Assembly: GCA_934646005.1 (NCBI GenBank)
Contig: CAKUED010000004.1
Coordinates: 1 to 64,000 of the forward strand
Direction of reading: 5' to 3'
Length of the DNA stretch: 64,000 nt
Origin: an uncultured Oscillospiraceae bacterium
GTDB lineage: Bacteria > Bacillota > Clostridia > Oscillospirales > Oscillospiraceae
A model generated the notes under the pieces. It searched no databases, was not told the origin of the DNA, and saw nothing but the letters and a program-made list of their open reading frames with translations. Below, in pieces: positions 8,221-16,606 of this stretch. Made by a program: the position numbers and the translations under genes. The stretch's first letter is position 1; each line of letters starts with the position of its first letter.

Positions 8221-8970
8221 TTATTTTAACTGGAACGTGTAGTACACCGCCGAGATGAGCTCGAAGGCGATGGCGGCGAACATGCAGTAGTAGGCGAGCA
8301 GCGAGCCGACCACAACGCTTGCGATCAGGCACAGCAGCCACAGCGCGCACGTGACCAGAATCGGCAGCGGCGCAAACGTCTTGGGGAACAGACGAATTTT
8401 TTTGCCGGACAGCTTGATGACGCCGTGCCCGCGGTGGGCAAGATATGCCGTGAGCGCCGCGAGGACGATCACGATCGCCAGCAGCACCGTCCAGAACACG
8501 GACACGCCTGGCACGCAGCGGTAGAATGTCCACCCGGCGAGGAGCGTCACGAGCGACACGGTGAAGAACTCCGCGTGATACAGCAGCTCAATGATGTACA
8601 GACAGTAGACTGCGGCGTGGACGAAGTACAAAAGCCGCATCTGGTCATTGAGATAGCGCCGCAGCACCAGTGCGCTGAACGCCGCCAGCAGCGCCACGGG
8701 CAGCACATAGGCGCTCACCGTACCGACCACGCTCATGCGCGCGGCGATCAGCCCGACAATGCTCGCCGCCGCGAGCACCAGCGCCACGATCGCCACCGTC
8801 TTTGCGGCGGGGTAGATCGCGTCAAAGCCGCTGACGGTGGCGTATACCCGCCCGATGGCGCGCAGCGCGAACACGGACGCGATCAGCAGCACCAGCGCGA
8901 CCATGACCTTGATGACCGTATAATCGCGCGGCTTCTGCTCTACGCGGGAATCTGTCTTCTGATGAACCAT
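8221..8970 (-). CDS. Multi-pass membrane protein of unknown function
   Basis: 249 residues starting at 'MVHQKTDSRVEQ', preceded by AAAGGA; longer in-frame starts lie inside rsmE. After a short hydrophilic N-terminus there are about seven hydrophobic helices (for example 'VMVALVLLIASVFALRAIG', 'AIVALVLAAASIVGLIAAR', 'VLLAIVIVLAALTAYLA'). No catalytic motif is visible. The segment 'HRGHGVIKLSGKKIRLFPKT' between helices is basic and probably cytoplasmic. It lies 35 bases downstream of rsmE and is likely co-transcribed with it, ending at its own terminator. I do not recognise the family. Confidence 0.75.
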   Translation of the reverse strand: MVHQKTDSRVEQKPRDYTVIKVMVALVLLIASVFALRAIGRVYATVSGFDAIYPAAKTVAIVALVLAAASIVGLIAARMSVVGTVSAYVLPVALLAAFSALVLRRYLNDQMRLLYFVHAAVYCLYIIELLYHAEFFTVSLVTLLAGWTFYRCVPGVSVFWTVLLAIVIVLAALTAYLAHRGHGVIKLSGKKIRLFPKTFAPLPILVTCALWLLCLIASVVVGSLLAYYCMFAAIAFELISAVYYTFQLK

Positions 8971-9005
8971 ATCCAAATCAATCCTTTTGACGTTCAATTC
9001 TAAAA

Positions 9006-9740
9006 TCAGTCGAGCGCACCGTTTGCGAACAGCACGCACGTCAGCGCGCACAGCGGCGCGGTCTCACAGCGCAGGATGCGCGGACCGAGCGTGCAGATGC
9101 GAAGCCCCTTTTCCTGCGCCAGCGCGACCTCCTCGGGCGTGAAGCCGCCCTCAGGACCTGTGACGATGGAAACGGATGCGGCACTGCCGCCGGAGAGCGC
9201 CGCACGCAGGCTCAGCGCCTTTTCGTTTTCGTAAGGGAAGAGCGCCAGCTCGCTCTGTGCCGCCCAACTCAGCGCCTGCTCGTAGGAATCTGCGGTGAGG
9301 ACTTCCGGGATGACCCCGCGCCCGCACTGACCGGCGGCGGACGCCGCGATCTTCTGCCAGCGCTCCAGCTTTTTGCCGAGCGAGGCTTTGTCGGGTCGGG
9401 AGACGCACCGCGCGGACGGGAACGCAACGATCTTCACCGCGCCAAGCTCCGTTGCCTTCTGGATGACGTGCTCTAATTTATCCGCCTTGGAAAATGCCAT
9501 GAACACGCTGCACTGCACGTCCGGCTCAGACCGGGAAGCGCCGTTGGCGTCCACCACGAGCGAGATACAGCCAGGCGCGACATCGCTGACGGTGCAGGCA
9601 TAATCCATACCGCTGCCGTCGCAGACCGTGACGCTGTCGCCGTTTTTGAGCCGCAGCACGCGCGCGTGCGCGGCGTTTTCACCGTTCAGCGTCAGAAAGC
9701 CGCCCTGCACCGTGCCGGGCGGGACAAAGAACTTGGGCAA
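9006..9740 (-). CDS. rsmE: 16S rRNA m3U1498 methyltransferase RsmE
   Basis: 244 residues. It methylates U1498 of 16S rRNA using SAM, in the SPOUT fold with a knotted C-terminus. Recognisable features are 'DKLEHVIQKATELGAVKIVAF' and the SAM-site segments 'IVTGPEGGFTPEEV' and 'TLGPRILRCETAP'. The start is placed at TTG 9740, giving 'MPKFFVPPGT', the usual RsmE N-terminus. The upstream ATG at 9767 lies only about 10 bases from the -10 box, so it would be at or before the transcript start. AGGAAGGCGG lies upstream of the TTG. Confidence 0.9.
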   Translation of the reverse strand: MPKFFVPPGTVQGGFLTLNGENAAHARVLRLKNGDSVTVCDGSGMDYACTVSDVAPGCISLVVDANGASRSEPDVQCSVFMAFSKADKLEHVIQKATELGAVKIVAFPSARCVSRPDKASLGKKLERWQKIAASAAGQCGRGVIPEVLTADSYEQALSWAAQSELALFPYENEKALSLRAALSGGSAASVSIVTGPEGGFTPEEVALAQEKGLRICTLGPRILRCETAPLCALTCVLFANGALD

Positions 9741-9776
9741 GGAAAACCGACCGCCTTCCTGCAACATACTTTCGAC

Positions 9777-9805
9777 ATTATATCAGAAAGCGTTCTGTTT
9801 CGCAA
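9777..9805 (-). promoter_or_regulatory. rsmE promoter
   Basis: TTGCGA (9805..9800), 17-base spacer, perfect TATAAT (9782..9777). The expected start site falls next to the ATG at 9767, which supports the downstream TTG as the rsmE start. Confidence 0.75.
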
Positions 9806-9849
9806 GAGAAAATGTAACGGCAAAAATCTGCGCCGCGCGAAAAAACTGG

Positions 9850-9878
9850 TTGACAAACGCGAAAAGAGTCAGTATAAT
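9850..9878 (+). promoter_or_regulatory. Consensus promoter of tRNA-Leu
   Basis: TTGACA, 17-base spacer, TATAAT: a fully consensus sigma-A promoter ending 24 bases before the tRNA, as expected for a stable RNA. Confidence 0.93.
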
Positions 9879-9902
9879 AAACGAGCTTTGTGAAGAGCAA
9901 AT

Positions 9903-9987
9903 GCGGGAGTGCTGGAATAGGTAGACAGGCACGTTTGAGGGGCGTGTGGCAACCGTCGTGTGAGTTCAAGTCTCATCTCCCGCACCA
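9903..9987 (+). tRNA. tRNA-Leu (anticodon GAG)
   Basis: An 85-base class II tRNA. The acceptor stem GCGGGAG pairs with CTCCCGC, followed by A and an encoded CCA (9985-9987). The anticodon stem CACGT/GCGTG encloses loop TT-GAG-GG (anticodon 9937-9939), a long variable arm follows, and the T arm contains GTTCAAGTC. GAG reads CUC/CUU leucine codons. It has its own promoter upstream and an intrinsic terminator directly downstream, so it is a single-tRNA transcription unit. Confidence 0.97.
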
Positions 9988-9990
9988 ATT

Positions 9991-10029
9991 GCGGAGTATC
10001 CTGCGGGATACTCCGCGTTTTCTTTTTTG
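9991..10029 (+). terminator. Terminator of tRNA-Leu
   Basis: An 11-bp perfect stem GCGGAGTATCC/GGATACTCCGC with a 4-base loop, followed by GTTTTCTTTTTT. Confidence 0.92.
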
Positions 10030-10057
10030 GTTTGCGCACAGGGAGTGAGTGGAGAAA

Positions 10058-10891
10058 ATGCGGATACGGACGGAAAAAATCAGATTTTTTGCGCTCTTCT
10101 GCGCGGCATGGCTGCTGCTGTGCACTCTTGGCGGCTGCGCGGACGGCGCGCCGAAGGCGGCGGAGAGTACGCAGGACCTGCCGGTCATCCGGGTGGGCAG
10201 CGATAATTACCCGCCTTATAATTATGATGATGCAAACGGGCAGCCAACCGGCATCGACGTGGACCTCGCCAAAGAGGCGTTCCGCCGCATGGGCTATCAG
10301 GCGACGTTTGTGACGATCGACTGGGAGAAAAAGAAGGAGCTGGTCGAAAGCGGCGCGATCGACTGTATCTGGGGCAGCTTTTCCATTGACGGACGCGAGG
10401 ACCAGTACAACTGGACGCAGCCGTATATGTACAGCCGCCAGGTCGTGGCGGTGCGCCTGGACAGCGACATTGATTCGCTTGCCGACCTTGCCGGAAAGCG
10501 TGTGGCGGTGCAGTCCACCACCAAGCCCGAGGAAATGTTCTTAAAGGGCGGTGACCCGCGCATCCCGGAGCTGGAAGCGGTCTTTTCGCTGGAAAACCGC
10601 GAGCTGATCTACGCCTTCCTCAGCAAGGGCTATGCCGACGCCATCGCGGCGCATGAGACGGCGATTTTGCAGTGTATGTCCGATTACGATCTGGAATACC
10701 GCATTCTGGACGAGCCGCTGCTGACCGTGGGGCTGGGCGTTGCGTTCGCGCGAACGGACGAGCGCGGCTTGCAGGATGAGCTTTCGCGCGCGTTTGATGA
10801 AATGCGCGCCGACGGCACGCTGGAGCAGATCCTTGGAGAGTATCTGGACGAGCCGCAGAAATTCATGGAGGGAAGCGACTATGCCGGGTAA
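10058..10891 (+). CDS. Amino-acid-type solute-binding lipoprotein (SBP_bac_3)
   Basis: 277 residues from the ATG at 10058, preceded by GGAG; a GTG at 10049 is an alternative. The N-terminus is a lipoprotein signal with lipobox LGGC, so the protein should be anchored outside the membrane. The rest is a family 3 periplasmic-binding fold: 'IRVGSDNYPPYNYDDANGQPTGIDVDL', 'DCIWGSFS', and 'LAGKRVAVQSTTKPEEM'. No permease or ABC ATPase is nearby. Its end overlaps the start of a hybrid histidine kinase by 11 bases, so it probably presents a ligand to that kinase rather than to a transporter. The ligand is unknown; amino acids are typical of the family. Confidence 0.85.
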   Translation: MRIRTEKIRFFALFCAAWLLLCTLGGCADGAPKAAESTQDLPVIRVGSDNYPPYNYDDANGQPTGIDVDLAKEAFRRMGYQATFVTIDWEKKKELVESGAIDCIWGSFSIDGREDQYNWTQPYMYSRQVVAVRLDSDIDSLADLAGKRVAVQSTTKPEEMFLKGGDPRIPELEAVFSLENRELIYAFLSKGYADAIAAHETAILQCMSDYDLEYRILDEPLLTVGLGVAFARTDERGLQDELSRAFDEMRADGTLEQILGEYLDEPQKFMEGSDYAG

Positions 10892-13073
10892 AAAACTTGC
10901 CGGGCGCGGCATTCGCCGCCATGTGCTGGTGACCATCCTGCTCGGCGCGGTGCTGGTGACGGCAGCGTTCCTGACCGCCCTGCGCTCCGACATGGACGCG
11001 GCGCAGCGTACGCTGCTCACAACTGCCGGATATGTCTGCAAACAGTGCGACCGCTACGCGCGCATCGAGCTGGCGACGGAGACGAAAAGCCTTATGCGCG
11101 TGATCGAGAGCAGCCGTCAGGTGGCGCACTATCTGAGGGAGCAGAGCGGCGCGGAGGCGGGCGCCGATCTGGAACGCTGCGCACGCGACGCCTATGTCTC
11201 CGGCATCCTGCTGCTGGACGAGCAGGGGAATATCACTGCGCAGTATCATGAGAGCGGCGAGCTGCCCGAGCCGCTGCGTGAGGAGCTGACGTCCTCCGTG
11301 CTGTTGGATACGGCGGTGTATCCCGAAAAGAGCTACGCCGTCCGTCTGCACGACGAGGACGGCAGCGAGCTGGACCTCGCCGCCGTCGGGCGGGAGGACG
11401 CGCCGGGCGTTGTGGCGGCGTATTATCACACACCGACGGAGTATCTGAACTCCTTCAATCTGTCCATCGCGTCGCTGCTGTCGGGCTATGAGACGGAAAA
11501 CGGCGCGACCATCGTCGTCAGTCGGGGCGATACGATCGTTGCCAGCAACGACGAATCGCTCATCGGCGCTGCAACGGGCGACATTGGCATCCTGCGGCGC
11601 ATTCAGGCAGACGGCGTGATCGGCAAGCTCGTGCACACCAATCAGGCAGAGGGCGAGCACGCGCAGTATTTCGGGCTTATGGAGCGCGGGCGGGACGTGT
11701 ATGTGTACTGTTTCCTGCCGGAGGCGAATATTCTTCAGTCCACGCTGCTGGCGATGGCGTCCACGCTGCTGATCTACGCCGTACTGGTCGCGGTGGTGTA
11801 TATGATCCGCTTGCGGCTGGCGCAGCGCTATCGCGAGGAGCAGGTGCGTGCGCAGCAGCAGTACGCTGAGAGCCTGCGCGATAAAAACGAGCAGCTCAGC
11901 CGCGCCGTGGAGCAGGCGGACCGCGCCAACGCGGCGAAAACCAGCTTCCTCTCGCGCATGACGCATGATATTCGCACGCCGCTCAACGGCATCATAGGGC
12001 TTTTGGAGATCGACGCGGCGCACCCGGAGGATACCGCGCTCGTCAACGCCAACCGTGAAAAAATGCGCGTGGCTGCAAATCATCTGCTGGCGCTCATCAA
12101 CGACATTTTGCAGATGAGCAAGCTCGAGAGCGGGGAAGTGACGCTCGCGCACGAGCTGGTGGATCTCGACCGGCTGACGGAGGACATTCTGACCATCGTC
12201 AGCGATAAGGCGGCGGAGTCGGGCGTGACGATGGAATACGACAAAAGCTCTTACCCTGTCTCGACCCCGTGGGTCTACGGCAGCCCTGTGCACCTGCGGC
12301 AGATCTTCCTGAATATTTACACAAACTGCATCAAATATAACCGTCCCGGCGGCAAGATCACCACCTGTGTGCAGTGTCTCGGCGTCGAGGATCGGATGGT
12401 CACCTACCGCTGGACGATCTCTGACACGGGAATCGGCATGAGCCCGGAATTTTTGCAGCACATCTTTGATCCCTTTGCGCAGGAGCACACGGATCTGCGC
12501 AGCATCCGTCAGGGCACGGGGCTGGGCATGACCATCGTCAAGGGCTTGGTGGAAAAGATGAACGGAACGATCGAGATCGAAAGCCGCGAGGGCGAGGGCT
12601 CGACGTTTCGTATCACGCTCCCGTTTGAGATCGCCGAAAAACCGCCGCTGCCGTCTGCAAACGACGCACAGCCGGAGGAGAGCATCGCGGGGCTGCACCT
12701 GCTGCTGGCGGAGGACAACGCGCTCAACGCCGAGATCGCCAAGACGCTGCTGGAGGATGCGGGCGCGCAGGTCACTGTCGTGACCGACGGCAAGCAGGCG
12801 GTGGAGACGCTGGAGGGAAGTGAACCCGGCACATTTGACGGCGTTTTGATGGACATGATGATGCCCGTGATGGACGGCATCACCGCCACGCACGCCATCC
12901 GCGCGCTGCCACGCAGCGACCTGGCGACCATCCCCATCCTCGCCATGACGGCAAACGCCTTTGCCGAGGACGCGCAGCGGTGTCTGGACGCCGGGATGAA
13001 CGCGCACCTGTCCAAGCCGCTGGAGCTGCAAAAGGTCATCCACACGATCGCGCGCTTCTGCCGCAGAACATAA
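10881..13073 (+). CDS. Hybrid sensor histidine kinase with C-terminal receiver
   Basis: 730 residues. A transmembrane helix near 15-35, an extracellular sensor region (about 40-290, Cache-like in size), a second helix near 295-315, then a HisKA domain with 'FLSRMTHDIRTPLNGI' (His362). The ATPase domain shows 'NIYTNCIKYNRPGG' (N box), 'DTGIGM' and 'GTGLGMTIVKGLVEKM'. The C-terminal receiver has phospho-acceptor Asp658 in 'GVLMDMMMPVMDG'. The ATG at 10881 follows GAGGGAAG and lies inside the end of the binding-protein gene. There is no separate output gene here, so the signal must go to a phosphotransfer partner elsewhere or act through the receiver itself. Confidence 0.92.
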   Translation: MPGKKLAGRGIRRHVLVTILLGAVLVTAAFLTALRSDMDAAQRTLLTTAGYVCKQCDRYARIELATETKSLMRVIESSRQVAHYLREQSGAEAGADLERCARDAYVSGILLLDEQGNITAQYHESGELPEPLREELTSSVLLDTAVYPEKSYAVRLHDEDGSELDLAAVGREDAPGVVAAYYHTPTEYLNSFNLSIASLLSGYETENGATIVVSRGDTIVASNDESLIGAATGDIGILRRIQADGVIGKLVHTNQAEGEHAQYFGLMERGRDVYVYCFLPEANILQSTLLAMASTLLIYAVLVAVVYMIRLRLAQRYREEQVRAQQQYAESLRDKNEQLSRAVEQADRANAAKTSFLSRMTHDIRTPLNGIIGLLEIDAAHPEDTALVNANREKMRVAANHLLALINDILQMSKLESGEVTLAHELVDLDRLTEDILTIVSDKAAESGVTMEYDKSSYPVSTPWVYGSPVHLRQIFLNIYTNCIKYNRPGGKITTCVQCLGVEDRMVTYRWTISDTGIGMSPEFLQHIFDPFAQEHTDLRSIRQGTGLGMTIVKGLVEKMNGTIEIESREGEGSTFRITLPFEIAEKPPLPSANDAQPEESIAGLHLLLAEDNALNAEIAKTLLEDAGAQVTVVTDGKQAVETLEGSEPGTFDGVLMDMMMPVMDGITATHAIRALPRSDLATIPILAMTANAFAEDAQRCLDAGMNAHLSKPLELQKVIHTIARFCRRT

Positions 13074-13078
13074 ACATC

Positions 13079-13124
13079 AAACGGTCGCCGCGACGGAGAA
13101 TATCCGCCGCCGCGACCGTTTTCT
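13079..13124 (+). terminator. Terminator after the hybrid kinase gene
   Basis: AAACGGTCG pairs with CGACCGTTT around an inner GC-rich loop that can itself pair, then TTCTCT follows. It lies 5 bases after the kinase stop. Confidence 0.7.
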
Positions 13125-13159
13125 CTGCCAAAATGCACAAAAAATCGATGCGATTATGC

Positions 13160-13188
13160 TTGACTTTTTTGCAGTAAAACCTTAAAAT
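13160..13188 (+). promoter_or_regulatory. Promoter of the NSS transporter gene
   Basis: TTGACT, 17-base spacer, TAAAAT, giving a 5' leader of about 85 bases before the transporter ATG. Confidence 0.75.
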
Positions 13189-13278
13189 GAAAAAGAGAAC
13201 AGACGCGTACAAAACGCGAGCCGACCGCCTGTGCGGACCATATCCGCGCGGGCGTTTTTACGGCTGAAAGGGGAAGAA

Positions 13279-14610
13279 ATGAAACATACCAAAAACGCAA
13301 AGAGCTTTGCCAGCCGCTGGGGCTTTATTCTGGCGTCGGTCGGCTCTGCCGTGGGCATGGCAAATGTCTGGGGCTTTCCGCACAAGCTGGGCGCAAACGG
13401 CGGCGGAGCATTTTTGCTCATCTACCTGCTGTTTGTGTTCATCTTCAGCTACGTCGGGCTTCCGGCGGAGTTTGCGATGGGACGCCGCGCGGCAACGGGC
13501 ACGCTCGGCGCGTATGAAAACGCCTGGGCAACGCGCGGTAAAAATATGGGCAAAGCCGGCGGCGTGCTCGGCTGGCTGCCGCTGGCAGGGTCACTCTGCA
13601 TCGCCATCGGCTATGCCGTGATCGTGACGTATGTGCTCAAGGCACTGGTTGATTCCGTCGCCGGAACGCTCATGACCGCCGACGCGGCGGCGTGGTTCGG
13701 TGAGTTCTCGTCCAAGCCGTATTCCGTCATCCCGTACCACATCATCGTGGTCGTCGGCACGCTGCTGACGCTGTTTTTGGGCGCGCACAGCATCGAAAAG
13801 ACGAACAAGATCATGATGCCGCTGTTTTTCATCATCTTCCTCGTGCTGGCGGTGCGCGTGGCGTTCCTGCCGGACGTTCTGGAAGGCTACCGCTTTATGT
13901 TCACGCCCCGCTGGGAGGCGCTGAAAGACCCGATGATCTGGATCTGGGCGATGGGACAGGCATTCTTCTCGCTGTCCGTCACCGGCAGCGGCATGATCGT
14001 CTACGGCGCGTATCTATCCAAAAAAGAGGACGTTGTGGGTGTTGCGCAGCATACCGCGCTGTTTGACACCATCGCGGCGCTCGTCGCGGCGCTGGTCATC
14101 ATCCCCGCCTGCTTCTCCTACGGGCTGGACGTGGGCGCAGGTCCGAGTCTGCTGTTCGTCACGCTCCCCACGATTTTGCAGGATATTCCCGTCGGGCGGC
14201 TGTTCGCCATCATTTTGTATCTGGCAATGATCTTTGCCGGCATCAGCTCGCTGCAAAATATGTTTGAGGCGGTCGCCGAATCGCTGATGCACAAGTTCCC
14301 CAAGCTCAGCCGCACGGCGGTGCTCATCCTTCTGTGCGTGCTGTGCCTCGGCTTCGGCATCGGCATGGAGACGATCGACAAGTGGGGCCCGTGGATGGAT
14401 CTGGTGTCCATTTACATCATCCCCATCGGCGCAACGCTCGGCGCGGTGTCGTGGTTCTATGTGATGAAAAAGGATGCGCTGCTCGCCGCCGTCAATACCG
14501 GCAGCACCAAAAAGCGCGGCACGCTCTGGTACAGCGTCGGGCGCTATGTCTACGTCCCGCTTGCCGTGATCCTCTGCGTCGTGGCGCTGTTTATGCACAT
14601 TGCGTTCTGA
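13279..14610 (+). CDS. Sodium-dependent NSS-family transporter
   Basis: 443 residues with about 11 helices, the usual size of bacterial neurotransmitter:sodium symporters of the MhsT/TnaT type. The first helix has 'RWGFILASVGSAVGMANVWGFPHKLGANGGGAF', with the unwound substrate/Na+ region of TM1. 'SGMIVYGAYLSKKEDV' is the TM6-TM7 region. It imports an amino acid or similar solute with Na+; substrate not readable. The ATG at 13279 follows GAAAGGGGAAG; a longer in-frame start at 13231 adds a charged, non-family extension. Monocistronic, with its own promoter and terminator. Confidence 0.92.
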   Translation: MKHTKNAKSFASRWGFILASVGSAVGMANVWGFPHKLGANGGGAFLLIYLLFVFIFSYVGLPAEFAMGRRAATGTLGAYENAWATRGKNMGKAGGVLGWLPLAGSLCIAIGYAVIVTYVLKALVDSVAGTLMTADAAAWFGEFSSKPYSVIPYHIIVVVGTLLTLFLGAHSIEKTNKIMMPLFFIIFLVLAVRVAFLPDVLEGYRFMFTPRWEALKDPMIWIWAMGQAFFSLSVTGSGMIVYGAYLSKKEDVVGVAQHTALFDTIAALVAALVIIPACFSYGLDVGAGPSLLFVTLPTILQDIPVGRLFAIILYLAMIFAGISSLQNMFEAVAESLMHKFPKLSRTAVLILLCVLCLGFGIGMETIDKWGPWMDLVSIYIIPIGATLGAVSWFYVMKKDALLAAVNTGSTKKRGTLWYSVGRYVYVPLAVILCVVALFMHIAF

Positions 14611-14627
14611 AAAAATCAACAAAAAAG

Positions 14628-14658
14628 CACCGCCGGAGAACTTCTCCGGCGGTGTTTT
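14628..14658 (+). terminator. Terminator after the NSS transporter
   Basis: An 11-13-bp perfect stem CACCGCCGGAG/CTCCGGCGGTG with TTTTCGG after it. It sits just before the hydrolase start and spans part of its leader. Confidence 0.85.
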
Positions 14659-14669
14659 CGGAGATATCT

Positions 14670-15275
14670 ATGAAAAAACTTGCAGTTTATGTACACGGCA
14701 AGGGCGGCAGTGCGGCGGAGGCTGCGCATTACGAGTCGCTTCTGCCGGATCATGATGTCATTGGCTATGACTACCGCGCGGAAAATCCATGGCAGGCAAA
14801 GGAGGAATTTCCACCGTATTTTCACGAGTTGGCGCGGCAGTATGATGAAATCCTGCTCATCGCCAACAGCATTGGCGCGTATTTTTCCATGAGCGCGCTG
14901 ACTGAAGAGAAGATCAGCCGCGCGCTGCTCATCTCCCCGGTGGTGGATATGGAATCGCTCATCGGCGGCATGATGCTGGGCGCAGGCGTGGATGAGCCGA
15001 CGCTCCGCGAGCGCGGCGAGATCGCGACTGACTTCGGCGAGACACTGTCGTGGGAGTATCTGTGCTATGTGCGTGCGCACCCTATCCATTGGAGCGTGCC
15101 GACGGACATTCTGTACGGCGAGCACGACGTGCTGACCGCGCCGGACACAATCCGCGCGTTCGCGGAGCGCACCGGCGCACGCCTGACGGTCATGCCGGGC
15201 GGGGAGCACTGGTTTCACACGGACGAGCAGATGGCGTTCCTCGACCGCTGGCTCAAAGATTCCTTGGATACATAA
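14670..15275 (+). CDS. Small alpha/beta-hydrolase
   Basis: 201 residues beginning 'MKKLAVYVHGKGGSAAEA'. The oxyanion region HGKGG, a degenerate nucleophile elbow 'LLIANSIGAYFSM' (Ser in N-S-I-G), an acidic residue in 'ILYGEHDVL' and a His in 'MPGGEHWFH' give a plausible Ser-Asp-His set. No signal peptide. The start is ATG 14670; GGAG lies 6 bases before it, inside the tail of the upstream terminator. There is no obvious separate promoter, so it may rely on read-through from the transporter. Substrate unknown. Confidence 0.8.
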   Translation: MKKLAVYVHGKGGSAAEAAHYESLLPDHDVIGYDYRAENPWQAKEEFPPYFHELARQYDEILLIANSIGAYFSMSALTEEKISRALLISPVVDMESLIGGMMLGAGVDEPTLRERGEIATDFGETLSWEYLCYVRAHPIHWSVPTDILYGEHDVLTAPDTIRAFAERTGARLTVMPGGEHWFHTDEQMAFLDRWLKDSLDT

Positions 15276-15279
15276 AAAC

Positions 15280-15311
15280 ACCCCGGCGATGCAGCGCATC
15301 GCCGGGGTTTA
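15280..15311 (+). terminator. Terminator after the small hydrolase
   Basis: A 12-bp perfect stem ACCCCGGCGATG/CATCGCCGGGGT with a 5-base loop and a short TTTAG tail. Confidence 0.8.
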
Positions 15312-15312
15312 G

Positions 15313-15545
15313 ATTATAAAAAAGCCTCGCAGAGTTTCGCCGCCGCAGCGGCGAAAATGATTCAGATCATTTTTGCCGGCGGCGTGTACGTCGGCAAAAA
15401 TTCTGCTCACGGAGCGGAGTGTAGAATTTTTGTGCCTCGCACAAAAATTATGCGCGCAGCGTAGCGCAATCCCATTCAAACGGAAACCCAGCGAAGCGGT
15501 TTTCGTTTGAGTAGCTTTTCAAAAATGTAATTTTTGAAAAGCTAC
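15313..15545. repeat. Array of consecutive hairpins downstream of mnmA
   Basis: A 230-base gene-free stretch made almost entirely of short inverted repeats. It includes a 15-bp perfect stem with 5-base loop at 15511-15545, which contains the mnmA stop and is probably its terminator. Others are CAAACGGAAACC...GGTTTTCGTTTG, TTTTTGTGC-CTC-GCACAAAAA, AAAAATTCTGCTC...GAATTTTT and TTCGCCGCCGCAGCGGCGAA. No ORF with a ribosome site is present. It could be a REP/MITE-like composite or a multi-stem 3' UTR. Confidence 0.6.
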
Positions 15546-16606
15546 ATGATGACGCCGCCGCCGAGGACGGTGTCGCCATCGTAGAACACGACCGCCTGAC
15601 CGGGTGTGGCGGCGCGCTGCGGCTCGTCAAATTCGACCGCGACGCGCCCGCCGGGAAGCACCTTGACGGTGCACGGCTGCTCCGTGTGGCGGTAGCGGAT
15701 CTTCGCGCTGGCGCGAAAGGCTTCCTGCGGCGTGTCAAACGCCATCCAGTTGAGCTCCTTCGCCGTGAGCGTGCGGGAATAGAGCGCCTCGTCGCGGCAG
15801 AGAACGACTTCGTTCCGCTCCGGGTCAATGCGCTTTACATACAGCGGCGTTTCCGCCGCGATGCCGAGCCCACGCCGCTGCCCGACGGTGTAGTGGATGA
15901 TGCCGCGGTGACGCCCGAGAACGTTCCCTTGATCGTCCACAAAATTCCCCTCTGGGTAAGTCTTGCCCGTTGTGCGCTCGATGAACGCCGCGTAGTCGCC
16001 GTCGGGGACAAAGCAGATGTCCTGACTGTCGGGCTTGCGGGCGTTGAAAAAGCCCAGTTCTTCGGCGATGCGGCGCGTGTCGGTCTTTTCAAACTCGCCC
16101 AGCGGCAGGCGCGTATGCGCAAGCTGCTCCTGCGTGAGGGAATAGAGCACATAGCTCTGATCCTTGGAGGCGTCCAGCGCCTTTTTGAGCACGAAGCGCC
16201 CGTTTTCCTGCCCAATGCGTGCGTAATGCCCCGTGACCACGGCATCGCAGCCCATGAGCTGCGCGCGCTCATACAGACGCTCGAATTTTAAGTAGCGGTT
16301 GCAGTCGATGCACGGATTCGGCGTCTGCCCGCAGGCATAGGCGCTCGTGAAGCGGTCGATGACCTGCGCCTTGAAATCGCCGGTAAAATTGAACACATAG
16401 TAGGGGATAGCGAGCTTTGCCGCGACGCTCCGCGCGTCCTGCACGTCATCGAGCGAGCAGCACGACTTTTCTCGGCTAAGCCCGATGTCATCGTTGGAAA
16501 ACAGCCGCATCGTCACGCCCACACAGTCACAGCCCCGCTGCTTCATAAGATAAGCGGCGACGCTGGAATCCACGCCGCCGCTCATTGCAATGAGTACCTT
16601 CTCCAT
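15542..16606 (-). CDS. mnmA: tRNA-specific 2-thiouridylase MnmA
   Basis: 354 residues. It thiolates U34 of Lys/Glu/Gln tRNAs using sulfur from a cysteine desulfurase. The ATP pyrophosphatase loop 'MSGGVDSSVAAYL' is at the N-terminus; 'TPNPCIDCNRYLKF' and 'DSQDICFVPDGDY' carry the two catalytic cysteines; 'HYTVGQRRGLGI' marks the central domain, and a C-terminal beta-barrel follows. Its ATG overlaps the nifU stop (TGATG), so it is translationally coupled. Being last in an operon with nifS and nifU fits use of the same persulfide source. Confidence 0.96.
   Translation of the reverse strand: MEKVLIAMSGGVDSSVAAYLMKQRGCDCVGVTMRLFSNDDIGLSREKSCCSLDDVQDARSVAAKLAIPYYVFNFTGDFKAQVIDRFTSAYACGQTPNPCIDCNRYLKFERLYERAQLMGCDAVVTGHYARIGQENGRFVLKKALDASKDQSYVLYSLTQEQLAHTRLPLGEFEKTDTRRIAEELGFFNARKPDSQDICFVPDGDYAAFIERTTGKTYPEGNFVDDQGNVLGRHRGIIHYTVGQRRGLGIAAETPLYVKRIDPERNEVVLCRDEALYSRTLTAKELNWMAFDTPQEAFRASAKIRYRHTEQPCTVKVLPGGRVAVEFDEPQRAATPGQAVVFYDGDTVLGGGVIM

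Noticed and set aside
9741-9767. ATG at 9767 as the rsmE start
   Set aside because: It lies about 10 bases from the TATAAT box and lacks a ribosome site, while the TTG at 9740 gives the family N-terminus.
15680-16300. Long plus-strand open frames opposite mnmA, recG, gpmI and other minus-strand genes
   Set aside because: High-GC antisense shadows: Arg/His/Ala-rich, no ribosome sites, fully overlapping well-recognised genes.
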